From the IMG/VR virus record IMGVR_UViG_3300042731_003254, positions 1 through 52,683 of that record: a stretch of 52,683 nucleotides of DNA. The stretch is one strand, 5' to 3'. Under the pieces are notes generated by a model. That model saw only the letters and a list, made by a program, of their open reading frames with translations, was not told the origin of the DNA and searched no databases. The DNA is from a virus. Made by a program: the position numbers and the translations under genes. This document shows, piece after piece, positions 9,047 to 18,766 of this stretch (the first letter of the stretch is position 1; the number at the start of each line of letters is the position of its first letter).

Positions 9047-11049
9047 TAGACTCGTACTCGTTCAAAGACATCGTCACTTTCAGTTGCTGCTGAACCATCT
9101 GATTGTTTTAAATCAAATCTTGCTATTTCAGTAGTTCCAGATGAATCATAGAATATCATTTGTGTTCCAGATCTATGCCATCTACCACCTTCTATATTAT
9201 GTATGAATGCTAAACCAGAACCAAATGTATTTGAAGTAGTATGATCAGTTAAAGGTTCTTCCCATACTACATGTCTAGTAGTATCATCTAAGAAAGATAT
9301 ACCTACTGCTGGAGAACCATATAAAGATGATTCTCCACCTAATCTTATTGTACCAGATATATTGGATGAATGCATTATACATCCACCTTGTCCGTGTTTA
9401 AGGAATATTGCTGTGTCTTTCTTCATATCTCTTGGACTGCATACTAATGTACAATTTTGTATACCTACTTTTGCACCACTATTCATGTATATTGGGAATG
9501 ATGAGGAACCAATAGATGCACTATCCCAGATATATGTCCAAACATCATCCTTACAATCTAACTCAGATGCTATAATACATTCTATGAACTCACCCTCTAT
9601 ATTTGTGATGTAATTTAATTTACATCCATGAGCATGAATAGAGCTACTACACTGACCAGATAAAGTTAAGTGTCCAAATAAAGAACCTTCTGTTGATTGA
9701 TTATTAAAAATTACCCCCCCAACTTCTGGACTATCACCTTCAAATAACCAATTATTATATTCTTGATCTAATGTGATAGTTCCATTTATATATAGTCTCT
9801 TTAATCCATATGTATCTGCTATGGCTCTGGCATTACCTAAATTGTTAACTGGATAAGTTAATGTTCCTAATGGGAATGCTGTACCAGATGCCCCATTATC
9901 TATATCAATACTAATATATCCTTGGAAATCTGACTCTGGCACTCTTAATTGAGTTTTATCTACAGAGCAATTAGGTCCTGAGTTATCTGTACATTTAGCT
10001 GTACCCCTTACTACCACTGTACCAGAAGTACATGTAGAATCTATCTTACCATGTCCAGATAAGAAATCCATTGATATATTAGAACTATTATTTGTCATAT
10101 TTAGAATTGTTATTCCACCAGCATAATCTCTCATACCAAGTTGTGAATATGTTCCTTGGAAATCTATGAATGGGGTAGCTGAACCTGGGACACCACTATA
10201 ACAAGATAAAATATCTACAACTTCACCAGTTGTTCCAGATATCTTGAGTGTGCCACCTAAGATACAATTCCTCATATATCCATTCACTAAACCATCTACT
10301 GTATAATTAAGTCTACAATCAAAGAAATTAACAACTGAACCACCCAAAGAACCTGATATAGCTGCTGATTCAAATTCACAGTTATCTACTGTACATCCAT
10401 TTTCTAGATATATTGTAGTTTTATCTTGACTTGCTCCAATTAGTGTATAATCAGTTATATCATCTGAAGCAGTTACTGTTAAATTTCCAATGATATAAAA
10501 TGTAGTAAAGCCTCTGTCATCTGCTATAGATTTAGCATCAGTTATATTATCAACTGGTTGCTGTGGAGTTCCTGCTGGATAATCTGTACCTGAATCACCA
10601 GATACTTGATTTATCCAGACACCACCATCAAATGATGAAAATTGGATAGCAGATAATTCCTGTAGTGTTGCAGATGATGAAGCAGTAATTGTAGCCATAA
10701 CATATGCTGATGGCTCTAATGGAAATATATATTCTTCTGCTGTTGTATCATAGCAAACTAGATTACCACCAGTAACAGTACATGTTACCCATGTAGTATC
10801 TAATCTACCTTGAAATTGTACTTTCCAATCATATAAAGTTAATGAAATACCTACTAAAACCCCACCACCCAAATCTTGTTTACCTGCACCATCAGCTATT
10901 CTAGGTATATCCATACCCTCAAAATTATCCTCAAAGTCTCTTATATCATTAATTAACTGTTGAATGGTAACTTGATAATCATTTACTTCATACCAAGATC
11001 TTGGAATGATAATTAATTTATTAACCTTATCAAAGGTGAATGTAGTCAT
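9046..11049 (-). CDS. Adhesion protein with duplicated beta-helix-like module
   Basis: 667 residues, start preceded by a weak ribosome site. The N-terminal about 110 residues resemble the head of the neighbouring 817-residue protein (a short motif around NKLIIIPRS, then a helix), likely an attachment domain. Two copies of a module follow, starting near residues 150 and 380: a YPAGT/FPLGT turn, P-V-[DN]-N, an A-[KR]-[SA]-I-A-D helix, then a ladder of short strands with Cys and Gly (NCEFESAAISG, HGCKLNYI). This ladder is typical of right-handed beta-helix receptor-binding proteins of phages. It is probably a virion adhesin. No catalytic residues are identified. Confidence 0.8.
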   Translation of the reverse strand: MTTFTFDKVNKLIIIPRSWYEVNDYQVTIQQLINDIRDFEDNFEGMDIPRIADGAGKQDLGGGVLVGISLTLYDWKVQFQGRLDTTWVTCTVTGGNLVCYDTTAEEYIFPLEPSAYVMATITASSSATLQELSAIQFSSFDGGVWINQVSGDSGTDYPAGTPQQPVDNITDAKSIADDRGFTTFYIIGNLTVTASDDITDYTLIGASQDKTTIYLENGCTVDNCEFESAAISGSLGGSVVNFFDCRLNYTVDGLVNGYMRNCILGGTLKISGTTGEVVDILSCYSGVPGSATPFIDFQGTYSQLGMRDYAGGITILNMTNNSSNISMDFLSGHGKIDSTCTSGTVVVRGTAKCTDNSGPNCSVDKTQLRVPESDFQGYISIDIDNGASGTAFPLGTLTYPVNNLGNARAIADTYGLKRLYINGTITLDQEYNNWLFEGDSPEVGGVIFNNQSTEGSLFGHLTLSGQCSSSIHAHGCKLNYITNIEGEFIECIIASELDCKDDVWTYIWDSASIGSSSFPIYMNSGAKVGIQNCTLVCSPRDMKKDTAIFLKHGQGGCIMHSSNISGTIRLGGESSLYGSPAVGISFLDDTTRHVVWEEPLTDHTTSNTFGSGLAFIHNIEGGRWHRSGTQMIFYDSSGTTEIARFDLKQSDGSAATESDDVFERVRV

Positions 11050-11075
11050 AGTAGTTTAATCCTTAATACATAATT

Positions 11076-11107
11076 AAAAAAAAAAATAAATAAGGGAAAT
11101 AAATCCC
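11076..11107 (-). terminator. Hairpin plus T-run terminator after the 817-aa gene
   Basis: On the minus strand, GGGA and TCCC pair around a 6-base loop. They are followed after a short AT stretch by an uninterrupted run of 11 T. It lies directly after the stop codon at 11125 and before the next gene, so it may reduce readthrough into the distal adhesion genes. Confidence 0.55.
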
Positions 11108-11124
11108 CTCTACAAATATCTTGC

Positions 11125-13578
11125 TTATGTTACAATTGTATCTTTAGTTCTAATTGCTGCTACTGTCAAACCTGCATTTGTAACTGTACCTGCTACTTGG
11201 AATGGTATAATGTTGTCATTTCCACCATCATCGTAATGTCTAACTCTAGTTATAACATTTCTGTCTTCATCATATAACACCTGTTTATAGATTGTGGTTG
11301 TATTTGCTATATCATCAATGAATGGTACATATGCAGTGTCTCCATTTGCATATGAATAATCTGTATTTAATGTATCACCACCAGTTAGAACAAAACACTG
11401 TGAAGAAACCCAAGATGAATACTGTAACCTTTGTTCAGTTGTGCCAGATATTACTCTTACATACCCAGTTGAAGGAGTATCAGTCTCTAAAGTTCCAGAA
11501 ACCCAGAAGTTAGTACTACCTGAAGATTGTGTACCAGATGCATTATACATCCATTTATCGACATCACTAGATGAACCAGATGTTCTAAATACTGCACAAG
11601 TATCACCAGATACAACTGCATTTATCCTTACTGTAATAGTTGTTGGAGGAGTCTGTGTTACACCAGTTGAATCAATTAATTGGATATTTTCTGTATCATC
11701 TGCATGCATACCTTCTATCCAAACACCTTGTGCACCGAATAATACACCACCAGCGAATGAACCGAAAGGCGATTGTTTAACAGGTGTGTAACCATCATAA
11801 GCTGTAATATATTCTTCTCCATCTTCTATTGATATAGCAGATGCACTCTGTCTATACATAGAGAATGTAGAATCTTCTCTTGTAACGAATTTAAGATATT
11901 CATAGACATCGTCTAAGTATCTACCAGATGTAGCATCATTATAGATATCACCACAATTAATGTGTACATCATATTGTTTAGTTGACTGTTGCTCGAATGC
12001 TCTACCAGATGAGTGACTATATTGTAAGTCTTGTGAGAACTGCCCAGATACACCAGTTATATCACCAATGAACCATTTTGTATTTAGTGAATTTGTAGTA
12101 CAATTTCCTAATACTAAAGAAGTTGTATTGTCTTTTAATAGTATTGCTGTGTCTCCACCAGTGATTTGAACTTGTTCATATTCAGTTGCAGTTGTTGCAT
12201 TTCCATTTGAATAAGTTGCAGTACCATTTACGAATGCTATAGTTATGTCGTCAAATCCAGATGCTATTGTAGCAGAATTACCATTACAAGTAGCTATGCC
12301 TTCAGTTGCACCAGATACACTCTCATCATCCAACCAGACTTCATAATATGGATTTCTATCTGCACCAGTTGCATTAGATGAGGTTGCTAGTACTAAAGCA
12401 CCAGATGTACCTGCTAAATCTACGATACCCTTTAGAATCCTCTGTGCACCACTTTTACCATACACTATTTGATCTAGTGTAGAGAATGCTTCTGTCTGTC
12501 CATCGAATACTATTCTTGTGTCTCCAACTGTTCCATTGACATCTGCAGTACAAGCTGATGTTCCACCAGATATTGCAACTCCATCATAGAATGTACCTTT
12601 TAGACCACCGAGAGTAAGGATACCTTGTGTTCCATAATCAAGAACTTCTAAAATCTCTGCTGTTGAACCACTAACTGTATCATATAAGATTTCATTTTCT
12701 TGGAATGGACCACTTGCTTCATTGTCATAAGCTAAGTAATATTCACCATATACTATAGTAGCTTCTGTTCTTGCATTGTTTAAATCCTCTGCTGTTGCAA
12801 GAGGAACTGCATTTCTACCACCTGCTTGTAAGTTGATTCCAAAGTGATCGAATAAGTCTCCATATTGTCTTCCATAAACTGTTATTTGTCCACTTGTAGA
12901 ACCATCTAACCATTCTCCAGCTTCCCTTACAGGGATAACTATATCAATGTGTCCCCTATCCCAGTTATCTAAGTCACTCCATTCAGGAACAACAGATCCA
13001 CCTTGGAATATATAAATTTGAGGTGGTGGTGTATCTTCAATAGTACCCAATGAATAAATGTTTACATATAAACTTTCACCACTGATAGATGCTCCATTAG
13101 AACTAACTACTGGACCACCATTACCACTAACTGAAGAATCATCAGCTATGGTTGCATGGGTGCCTCTAGTTTCTCTTACCCAAAGTTTGGCATTTGTAGT
13201 ATCAAAGGATAATAAAGGACCAATAGCAGTACTATCATCATATATTGTACCTCCAATATCTGCAAGAGCAGGTGCATCAACGACATTATCATAAGTTATA
13301 TAATGGATTTCTTCCTGTCCATCAGTTTCTATTGCACCACCCTTTAAGTATTTATGAGACTCTCTATATCCTACATCTAGGAACCACCCATTAACCATTG
13401 TATATGCAGTAGGTGTTTGTGCTGTCATAGGTACTTCGTCATCCATTTGTGTAAGCTCATCGAATTCATCCATTAAATATGAATATAATTGATTTACTGT
13501 ATATGTAGTTTTTGATGAACCACTATGATAGATTATTTTATTTGCATAGTCTATCTTAAAATCATCGCCTATTGCCAT
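11125..13578 (-). CDS. Large tail surface protein with conserved N-terminal attachment domain
   Basis: 817 residues. The start region (FKIDYANKIIYHSG, then YTVNQLYSYLMDEFDEL and TQMDDEVPMTAQTPT) matches an N-terminal segment I recall from many environmental tailed-virus structural proteins. It is followed by a W-F-L-D-V and KGGAIETDG block. The rest is Gly/Ser/Thr-rich beta-structure with repeated SGT/GNAT turns and few charged residues, as in fibres and adhesins. There is no signal peptide, transmembrane segment or catalytic signature. The gene sits in the adhesion operon between two beta-helix proteins, so a receptor-binding or tail-decoration role is inferred. Confidence 0.78.
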   Translation of the reverse strand: MAIGDDFKIDYANKIIYHSGSSKTTYTVNQLYSYLMDEFDELTQMDDEVPMTAQTPTAYTMVNGWFLDVGYRESHKYLKGGAIETDGQEEIHYITYDNVVDAPALADIGGTIYDDSTAIGPLLSFDTTNAKLWVRETRGTHATIADDSSVSGNGGPVVSSNGASISGESLYVNIYSLGTIEDTPPPQIYIFQGGSVVPEWSDLDNWDRGHIDIVIPVREAGEWLDGSTSGQITVYGRQYGDLFDHFGINLQAGGRNAVPLATAEDLNNARTEATIVYGEYYLAYDNEASGPFQENEILYDTVSGSTAEILEVLDYGTQGILTLGGLKGTFYDGVAISGGTSACTADVNGTVGDTRIVFDGQTEAFSTLDQIVYGKSGAQRILKGIVDLAGTSGALVLATSSNATGADRNPYYEVWLDDESVSGATEGIATCNGNSATIASGFDDITIAFVNGTATYSNGNATTATEYEQVQITGGDTAILLKDNTTSLVLGNCTTNSLNTKWFIGDITGVSGQFSQDLQYSHSSGRAFEQQSTKQYDVHINCGDIYNDATSGRYLDDVYEYLKFVTREDSTFSMYRQSASAISIEDGEEYITAYDGYTPVKQSPFGSFAGGVLFGAQGVWIEGMHADDTENIQLIDSTGVTQTPPTTITVRINAVVSGDTCAVFRTSGSSSDVDKWMYNASGTQSSGSTNFWVSGTLETDTPSTGYVRVISGTTEQRLQYSSWVSSQCFVLTGGDTLNTDYSYANGDTAYVPFIDDIANTTTIYKQVLYDEDRNVITRVRHYDDGGNDNIIPFQVAGTVTNAGLTVAAIRTKDTIVT

Positions 13579-13624
13579 TTAAATCTCTTTCTTATTTATT
13601 ACATTTCTAAATACATTAAAACAT

Positions 13625-15160
13625 TTAAGCTGCTATTTTGTCTTCTATTAATACAGCAGTAAGAGAATACCCACTACTATCAATTTCACCAGTAGTTTTA
13701 TATGGGAAATATCTTATGCCACTAGTTGGAGTGGATTTCCTTATTCTGATTGTTATATCAGAATTTCCAACATAGTTATATGCAGTTTGTGCTTGCCCAT
13801 TTGTACCTGTGAAATCATTCATTAATTGGGTTGTTCCACTTATAATCGTAACTGCAGCAGTTGATATTGCTGCACCACCTTCATTTTCTACATTTATAGT
13901 TAAATATACTGAATTTACTATAGAGGTAGTTGAGCCATATAGATTTACATATGAACTTACATTAGAATCAACTGATTGAGCTGAAATCCATGTTCCAGTT
14001 GCATTAACTATATGTTTATTAACATTAGTAAATATAAGTTTATTAAATTCATAATTACCACCCTGACTAGAAATAATTACACCAGATGGACAACTAATGA
14101 AATTACAGCTACTTATATTATGTCCAGAAATCATTTCCAAAGCTATATTCTTTGCTGATATAATATTATTTCTTGTAAATTTACTTGTACTAGGATATAT
14201 AGTTGAACAATCAGAAAATGTACAATCCATAGTTTCGTTAGTAACACTTTCACCTGGTAAATAAAAATTACCAAAATTTTGTATAGTGGTACCATATAAT
14301 CTACATCCACTAATCACATTAGTCTTTGCATCAAATATCATTGATAGATTTGAGCCATCTTGAATTAATGTACACCCCTCTACTCCTGCACCACCAACCT
14401 TAGAGCCTAATACAAAGACTGATTTACTACCAGATACTGCTAATTCCATTTGAGTTGATATTGCTATATCTTTAATAACAATAACTTGATTAGTATCATT
14501 AAAGTAAGATAAATCTGTTGAACCTGAACCAAATGTTATTGAACCTTGAAGATAATATATCCCTCCATATTCTTCTATTATCCCATATGCATTAGCTGTA
14601 CTTATATCATAGTCATAAATGTCAGAAAAAGTACCTGGTGTAGATTCTGAACCTGATTTTACTATGTATCCATACCCATATGTTATCATATCAATCCAAG
14701 TATTATCTAAGTTCTTTGCAAGAATTGATTGACTATGTCTCACACCTATAGTTGTTAGGGAAGACATTGCTGGATAAGTTCCCTCCCCTGGAGTTGAAGC
14801 ACTATCTATAACGAAGTTCTTCCAACCACCTGGATAAGTATCTGAACCACCAACAGAATAATATGCTGTATTAGAACCATCCCCAGTTATAATTTGTATA
14901 CCTGTAGTAGAGGATTGTGTATCTAATTGTTTTAGATTATTTGTCATCCACCATACTCTAATAAAAGTATTCTCTACATCAAAAGAACTACTAGATGTAT
15001 AATAGGCATCATGATCACCAGTTGCTCTCGCAATATAAGCTAGAGAATTACTTCCCTGAATATAATAATCATTATCTGGATCTATAGAATTACCAACCCA
15101 ATCAGTATCATTTTCTGCTTGATTTACTATAGTTATATTAGGTTCAATTTCTATACCCAT
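13625..15160 (-). CDS. Beta-rich adhesion protein with C-terminal Ig/regulatory-like domain
   Basis: 511 residues. The N-terminal half looks like a concanavalin-type sandwich (SLAYIAR, FIRVWWMTNN, GGWKNFVID). The middle has short imperfect beta-helix rungs with Cys/Asn (GCRLYGTTIQN, DCTFSDCSTIY, SCNFISCPSGV). The C-terminal about 90 residues (VYLTINVENEGGAAISTAAV, TGTNGQAQTAYNY) look like a carboxypeptidase-regulatory/Ig-like fold. This order, sandwich then helix then Ig cap, fits a virion adhesin. Its C-terminal domain resembles the small protein at 20985-21371. Confidence 0.75.
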   Translation of the reverse strand: MGIEIEPNITIVNQAENDTDWVGNSIDPDNDYYIQGSNSLAYIARATGDHDAYYTSSSSFDVENTFIRVWWMTNNLKQLDTQSSTTGIQIITGDGSNTAYYSVGGSDTYPGGWKNFVIDSASTPGEGTYPAMSSLTTIGVRHSQSILAKNLDNTWIDMITYGYGYIVKSGSESTPGTFSDIYDYDISTANAYGIIEEYGGIYYLQGSITFGSGSTDLSYFNDTNQVIVIKDIAISTQMELAVSGSKSVFVLGSKVGGAGVEGCTLIQDGSNLSMIFDAKTNVISGCRLYGTTIQNFGNFYLPGESVTNETMDCTFSDCSTIYPSTSKFTRNNIISAKNIALEMISGHNISSCNFISCPSGVIISSQGGNYEFNKLIFTNVNKHIVNATGTWISAQSVDSNVSSYVNLYGSTTSIVNSVYLTINVENEGGAAISTAAVTIISGTTQLMNDFTGTNGQAQTAYNYVGNSDITIRIRKSTPTSGIRYFPYKTTGEIDSSGYSLTAVLIEDKIAA

Positions 15161-15172
15161 TTTAATCTCATC

Positions 15173-15373
15173 CTATAATTCTATATTTGGATTACATTTA
15201 ATAAAATCTTCTAATGGATAATATTCTTTCCATGCTCTAACTTTACCAAGAATTCTTACTTCAACAAAATCCATATCAACCATTTCACCAGTTACTTTAT
15301 CTGGTACTCGATGAATTATTTTCTTAGCATAAGCTGCATTTCTTTCTCTTCCATTTCCATCAATTATTTTCAT
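15173..15373 (-). CDS. Conserved short tail-region protein (66 aa)
   Basis: I prefer the ATG at 15373 (MKIIDGNGRERN) to one 18 bases upstream, because the earlier start would overlap the previous stop and lacks a ribosome site. Features: HRVPDKVTGE, VDMDFVEVRI, GKVRAWKEYYPLEDF and NP near the end. I recall small proteins of this pattern beside tail fibre genes in environmental viruses, but no function is known to me. The size and lack of membrane segments suggest a chaperone or capping subunit for the adjacent adhesins. Confidence 0.7.
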   Translation of the reverse strand: MKIIDGNGRERNAAYAKKIIHRVPDKVTGEMVDMDFVEVRILGKVRAWKEYYPLEDFIKCNPNIEL

Positions 15374-15374
15374 T

Positions 15375-16661
15375 TTAATCAGCTGCCTCATTTCTTATAG
15401 ATTGTGAATACAGAGTTGGACTAGACTCTATTATACTATATAGAGTACTTGTGTCTATATCCATAATAAATAGATTTGATGTAGTAACAATTGCATCATC
15501 TATATATTTATACGTAAATGGAGTTACATTAAAGGTATATGGAGCAGTAATTAAATCAGAGTATACTAAAAGATCAATACTATACTTTTGTGTACTGAAT
15601 AAACCTAATATTACATCTAATAATACTCCCTCTCTCCTTATGAAATGTAACATAACATTTTGTAGATAACTTAATTCTACATCTGACATCTCTAATATGA
15701 TATCAGCTATATAACTACTTTCTTGATTTGCTAGAGTTAAAACTATATCAATAGCATAATTTATATAATTGGAATATGTTAAGAGAGCATCCATAACTAG
15801 GGCTTTCTTTATATTTAATGATGAGAATAATGCATCAATGATAAATTGTTTTCTTATTTCATCAGTTTGTAATAGAGCATCTAAACTCATCTTATTACTT
15901 TTTACTAATGTTAAAATTACATCTAAGACTACATTTCTATCTACCATTAGTCTACTTAAGAGGACATCAATTATATTTTCTGTATCAACATTTTCTAAAT
16001 GTAGTAAGATATCCATAATTGCTCTCTTTGGTACATTTATTTTTTCGGATAAAACATCAGAGAAGTAGTTCCTTGACAATTCTGTTTCAAGTAAAGCATT
16101 TAAATCATAATCACTAGTTAATTCCCTAGATACATATATATCAATAATATGAGATACATCTTGTAATCCTAATAATATAGTATCCAAGTTAATCTCTGTT
16201 GATTTTAATGATGTTAGTATTATATCTAATGCAACTTGTTTTTCTACACCTAATACCTCAAGTAAGGTATCAATATTGTAATCTTCTCTTTCATTTAATT
16301 CTTTTATTAAAGTATCTAAAGTATGTTCTGTGTATACTATATCACTAGTAGTTAATATATCGAATACATAATTAAGATGTGGATTACCTTCTAATCTAGT
16401 ATCAACTGAATAATTCCTTGGAGCTAGCAATTGTAATATTACATCTAATGAAATATCTTCTTCATTAATTGCTTCTATTAAAATATCTATTAGATATGAT
16501 TTACTTACCTCACCAGCACTTAAGATTATATCAATAATGTGATTTTTGGCTTCATCAGATTTAAGTAAGGTGTCCAGATTCAATCTCTCTACCATTTCGT
16601 GGTATCTAGATTGCTCATATCTAGCTTCACCATATTTACCAGAATAAAAGTCGTCTGCCAT
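15375..16661 (-). CDS. DxLL-repeat virion protein (long paralogue)
   Basis: 428 residues. After about 25 residues the protein is an almost unbroken array of 14-15-residue repeats whose conserved centre is [hydrophobic]-x-[ILV]-D-[TIVA]-[LI]-L: LNLDTLLKSD, HIIDIILSAG, YLIDILIEAI, ISLDVILQLL, YSVDTRLEGN, YVFDILTTSD and so on, over 20 units to about residue 370. The last about 55 residues are different (APYTFNVTPFTYKY). The regular spacing of Asp and Leu suggests a superhelical or solenoid rod of short helices. The paralogue is at 8197-8799. The gene is coupled by a one-base stop/start overlap to the upstream lectin-like gene. The family is not recognised. Confidence 0.85.
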   Translation of the reverse strand: MADDFYSGKYGEARYEQSRYHEMVERLNLDTLLKSDEAKNHIIDIILSAGEVSKSYLIDILIEAINEEDISLDVILQLLAPRNYSVDTRLEGNPHLNYVFDILTTSDIVYTEHTLDTLIKELNEREDYNIDTLLEVLGVEKQVALDIILTSLKSTEINLDTILLGLQDVSHIIDIYVSRELTSDYDLNALLETELSRNYFSDVLSEKINVPKRAIMDILLHLENVDTENIIDVLLSRLMVDRNVVLDVILTLVKSNKMSLDALLQTDEIRKQFIIDALFSSLNIKKALVMDALLTYSNYINYAIDIVLTLANQESSYIADIILEMSDVELSYLQNVMLHFIRREGVLLDVILGLFSTQKYSIDLLVYSDLITAPYTFNVTPFTYKYIDDAIVTTSNLFIMDIDTSTLYSIIESSPTLYSQSIRNEAAD

Positions 16662-17374
16662 TATGCATCACCAACATTCATTGTTCTTGCTCTCATATTA
16701 GTCTTACCAGTTGTTGGATAAGATGGTATATATGAGAATAATTGCTTATATATTTTTCCATTATTTGTATTGGTGGTATCTGAACATATCTTTCCACCAC
16801 CAGATGAATCTCTTTGTAAATCTAAATTATAAGTATATCCGTAATGATGTTGATCATTATACCCAAAACTCATTGTACCATATACATATCTAAAGTAATG
16901 ATTAGAATCTAAAGTGATGCTTAAAGAATCAACAAAGCCAGAGCTAGAATATATAGTGCATTCTAATGATGTTCCACTTTTTCTTATGGTTAGATAATAT
17001 CTAATGTCAAATCCTGTTGGATTAAAAGAATCATATTCTTCTGTCAAACCAACATTTTCCATTAATTGAAATAAATGTGGTGAACCAGGTCTCATTCTTA
17101 TCGATAAGAAAGTTTCCCCATCATTTGCCATAGGCCAAAATGCTCCAGATGCATTTGCAACATTCCAATAACATAAGAATCTAATATTAGAACCTGCATC
17201 CATTTCTACTTCAACTTTATGTTCAAAGTCATTTAAACTACTAATACCATAGTCTTTGTATACATAAGCTTCAATTTCAGTTGGGGAACATGCATGATAT
17301 ATACTATGCTTATTAACTGTTATTTGAGAAGATGGATCAACTTCTGTGTAAGTAGTAAAATCTTCGTATACCAT
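16661..17374 (-). CDS. Concanavalin/LamG-like lectin domain virion protein
   Basis: 237 residues, one predicted jelly-roll domain: an N-terminal strand (YEDFTTYTEVDPSSQITV), then FEHKVEVEMDAGSN, IRFLCYWNVANASGAF, LTIRKSGTSLECTIYSSSG and FVDSLSITLDSNHYFRYVYG. This is the order seen in LamG/concanavalin-like carbohydrate-binding domains. A Gly/Lys-rich tail follows. The start overlaps the previous gene's stop and the stop overlaps the next start, so it is tightly coupled in the adhesion operon. Inferred role: binding surface glycans. Confidence 0.72.
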   Translation of the reverse strand: MVYEDFTTYTEVDPSSQITVNKHSIYHACSPTEIEAYVYKDYGISSLNDFEHKVEVEMDAGSNIRFLCYWNVANASGAFWPMANDGETFLSIRMRPGSPHLFQLMENVGLTEEYDSFNPTGFDIRYYLTIRKSGTSLECTIYSSSGFVDSLSITLDSNHYFRYVYGTMSFGYNDQHHYGYTYNLDLQRDSSGGGKICSDTTNTNNGKIYKQLFSYIPSYPTTGKTNMRARTMNVGDA

Positions 17375-18750
17375 TAGTCCACTGTTATATTCATAAAGCC
17401 AGTACAGTACTGAACCCCAGTTCCAGAGTATTTGATTCTTATTTCAGTTGGACCACCATTTGTTGTTGCTAATGGAGAACCACTCTGTAGAGTATTTGCT
17501 GAAGTTGAATATACAGATGTAGAACCACTTAAGATTTCTATTAATAAACCTGATACAGAAGCATTACTAGATGTAGCAATTGCTGCTTGCCATACTTTGG
17601 CTGTATCACTAGCAGGACATGTAAATTTAGTTAAGGTTAATGTCTGCATAGATGAAATATACATAGTTTCCATATTGAATGTTAAATATGGAGTACTTGA
17701 AACAACTGCTGATGATATAATAATTGTATTATTACTTGAGTATATATATGTTCCTGATTGTCCAGAGAAATATACTGTACTATTTCCACTATATGGAACA
17801 TAGCTATTTGCAGGATAAATATATAATACTGGTTGCATATCATCCACATATTTCTTATTAGATACTCCAGAATTATATGTAGGTACTGTTATACCAGATA
17901 TCATGTTACCTCTAAAGACAACATTACCAGATAAGTATGCACCACCAGATACTTGGAATCTATAATCACCAAAGTCTTGTCCAGATGGACCTATCTTTAC
18001 TTCACCAGCATTATAATAAATACCATTTGATTGTGAACTCCAATAACTAGTTCCATTTCCACCAGTTGTAGTACTAGAAATTATAATTGTGTTTTGACCT
18101 GAATAAACATAAGTACCTCCTTGTCCAGAGAACTTTATTGTAGTTCCACTCCTTGGAACTTCTATATCTTGTGGATATACCCAAAATGTAGAGCCAGAGC
18201 CACCACCATAGTTTGCATCTCCATATTGTTTTGTTAATACATCATTATTTGCTACTGGAGTATAGGTTGTAGTTATGTGTCCACCTGATATAATAGCAGA
18301 TGAAATATACCCTAAACCAGATATTCCATAATCTGACCAATATTTATTGGCATCTATTGTAAGTTGAGATAAGGAACCTGCTCCCTGTCCAGATACAGTT
18401 GATGGTTTCCATATAGTTCCATCAAATACTAACGACTGTCCTGAAGTAGGAGTAGCTGATGATACATTAGTTAAACCACTTAAAACAGTAAAATGAACAT
18501 CACTATTTCCACTATGTCCAGCATAACTAGAATTTAGTGAATTACCTAGTGATGAAGGGTAATAATTTTGAGCATTATTACTTGATATAGTATCAACATA
18601 ATTCTTATTAGCTGCTGCACTTGGAAATGTTGGATCTGTTAAACCTGATATTGTATTACCTATTAATGTAAATGTGCCAGTTTGAATACTAGCACTAGAT
18701 ATACTCTGTGAAGAGAGATATTCTATATTATTTAATCTTCCTTTTGCCAT
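17374..18750 (-). CDS. Tail fibre protein with ANKxYVD and PASGQSL repeats
   Basis: 458 residues, Ser/Gly/Thr/Asn-rich. It carries phage-fibre repeats of the type PTFPSAAANKNYVD and PTYNSGVSNKKYVDD, a GHSGNSDVHF module, an ATPTSGQSLVFDGTIWKPS module, and paired SGQGGTYVYSGQNTIIISS / SGQSGTYIYSSNNTIIISS units. Several of these also occur in the tailspike at 21353-23758. The C-terminal about 110 residues form a separate beta-sandwich. The N-terminus (MAKGRLNNIEYL) probably attaches it to the tail. No enzymatic motif is seen. Confidence 0.85.
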   Translation of the reverse strand: MAKGRLNNIEYLSSQSISSASIQTGTFTLIGNTISGLTDPTFPSAAANKNYVDTISSNNAQNYYPSSLGNSLNSSYAGHSGNSDVHFTVLSGLTNVSSATPTSGQSLVFDGTIWKPSTVSGQGAGSLSQLTIDANKYWSDYGISGLGYISSAIISGGHITTTYTPVANNDVLTKQYGDANYGGGSGSTFWVYPQDIEVPRSGTTIKFSGQGGTYVYSGQNTIIISSTTTGGNGTSYWSSQSNGIYYNAGEVKIGPSGQDFGDYRFQVSGGAYLSGNVVFRGNMISGITVPTYNSGVSNKKYVDDMQPVLYIYPANSYVPYSGNSTVYFSGQSGTYIYSSNNTIIISSAVVSSTPYLTFNMETMYISSMQTLTLTKFTCPASDTAKVWQAAIATSSNASVSGLLIEILSGSTSVYSTSANTLQSGSPLATTNGGPTEIRIKYSGTGVQYCTGFMNITVD

Positions 18751-18766
18751 AATTATTCCCTAATTT

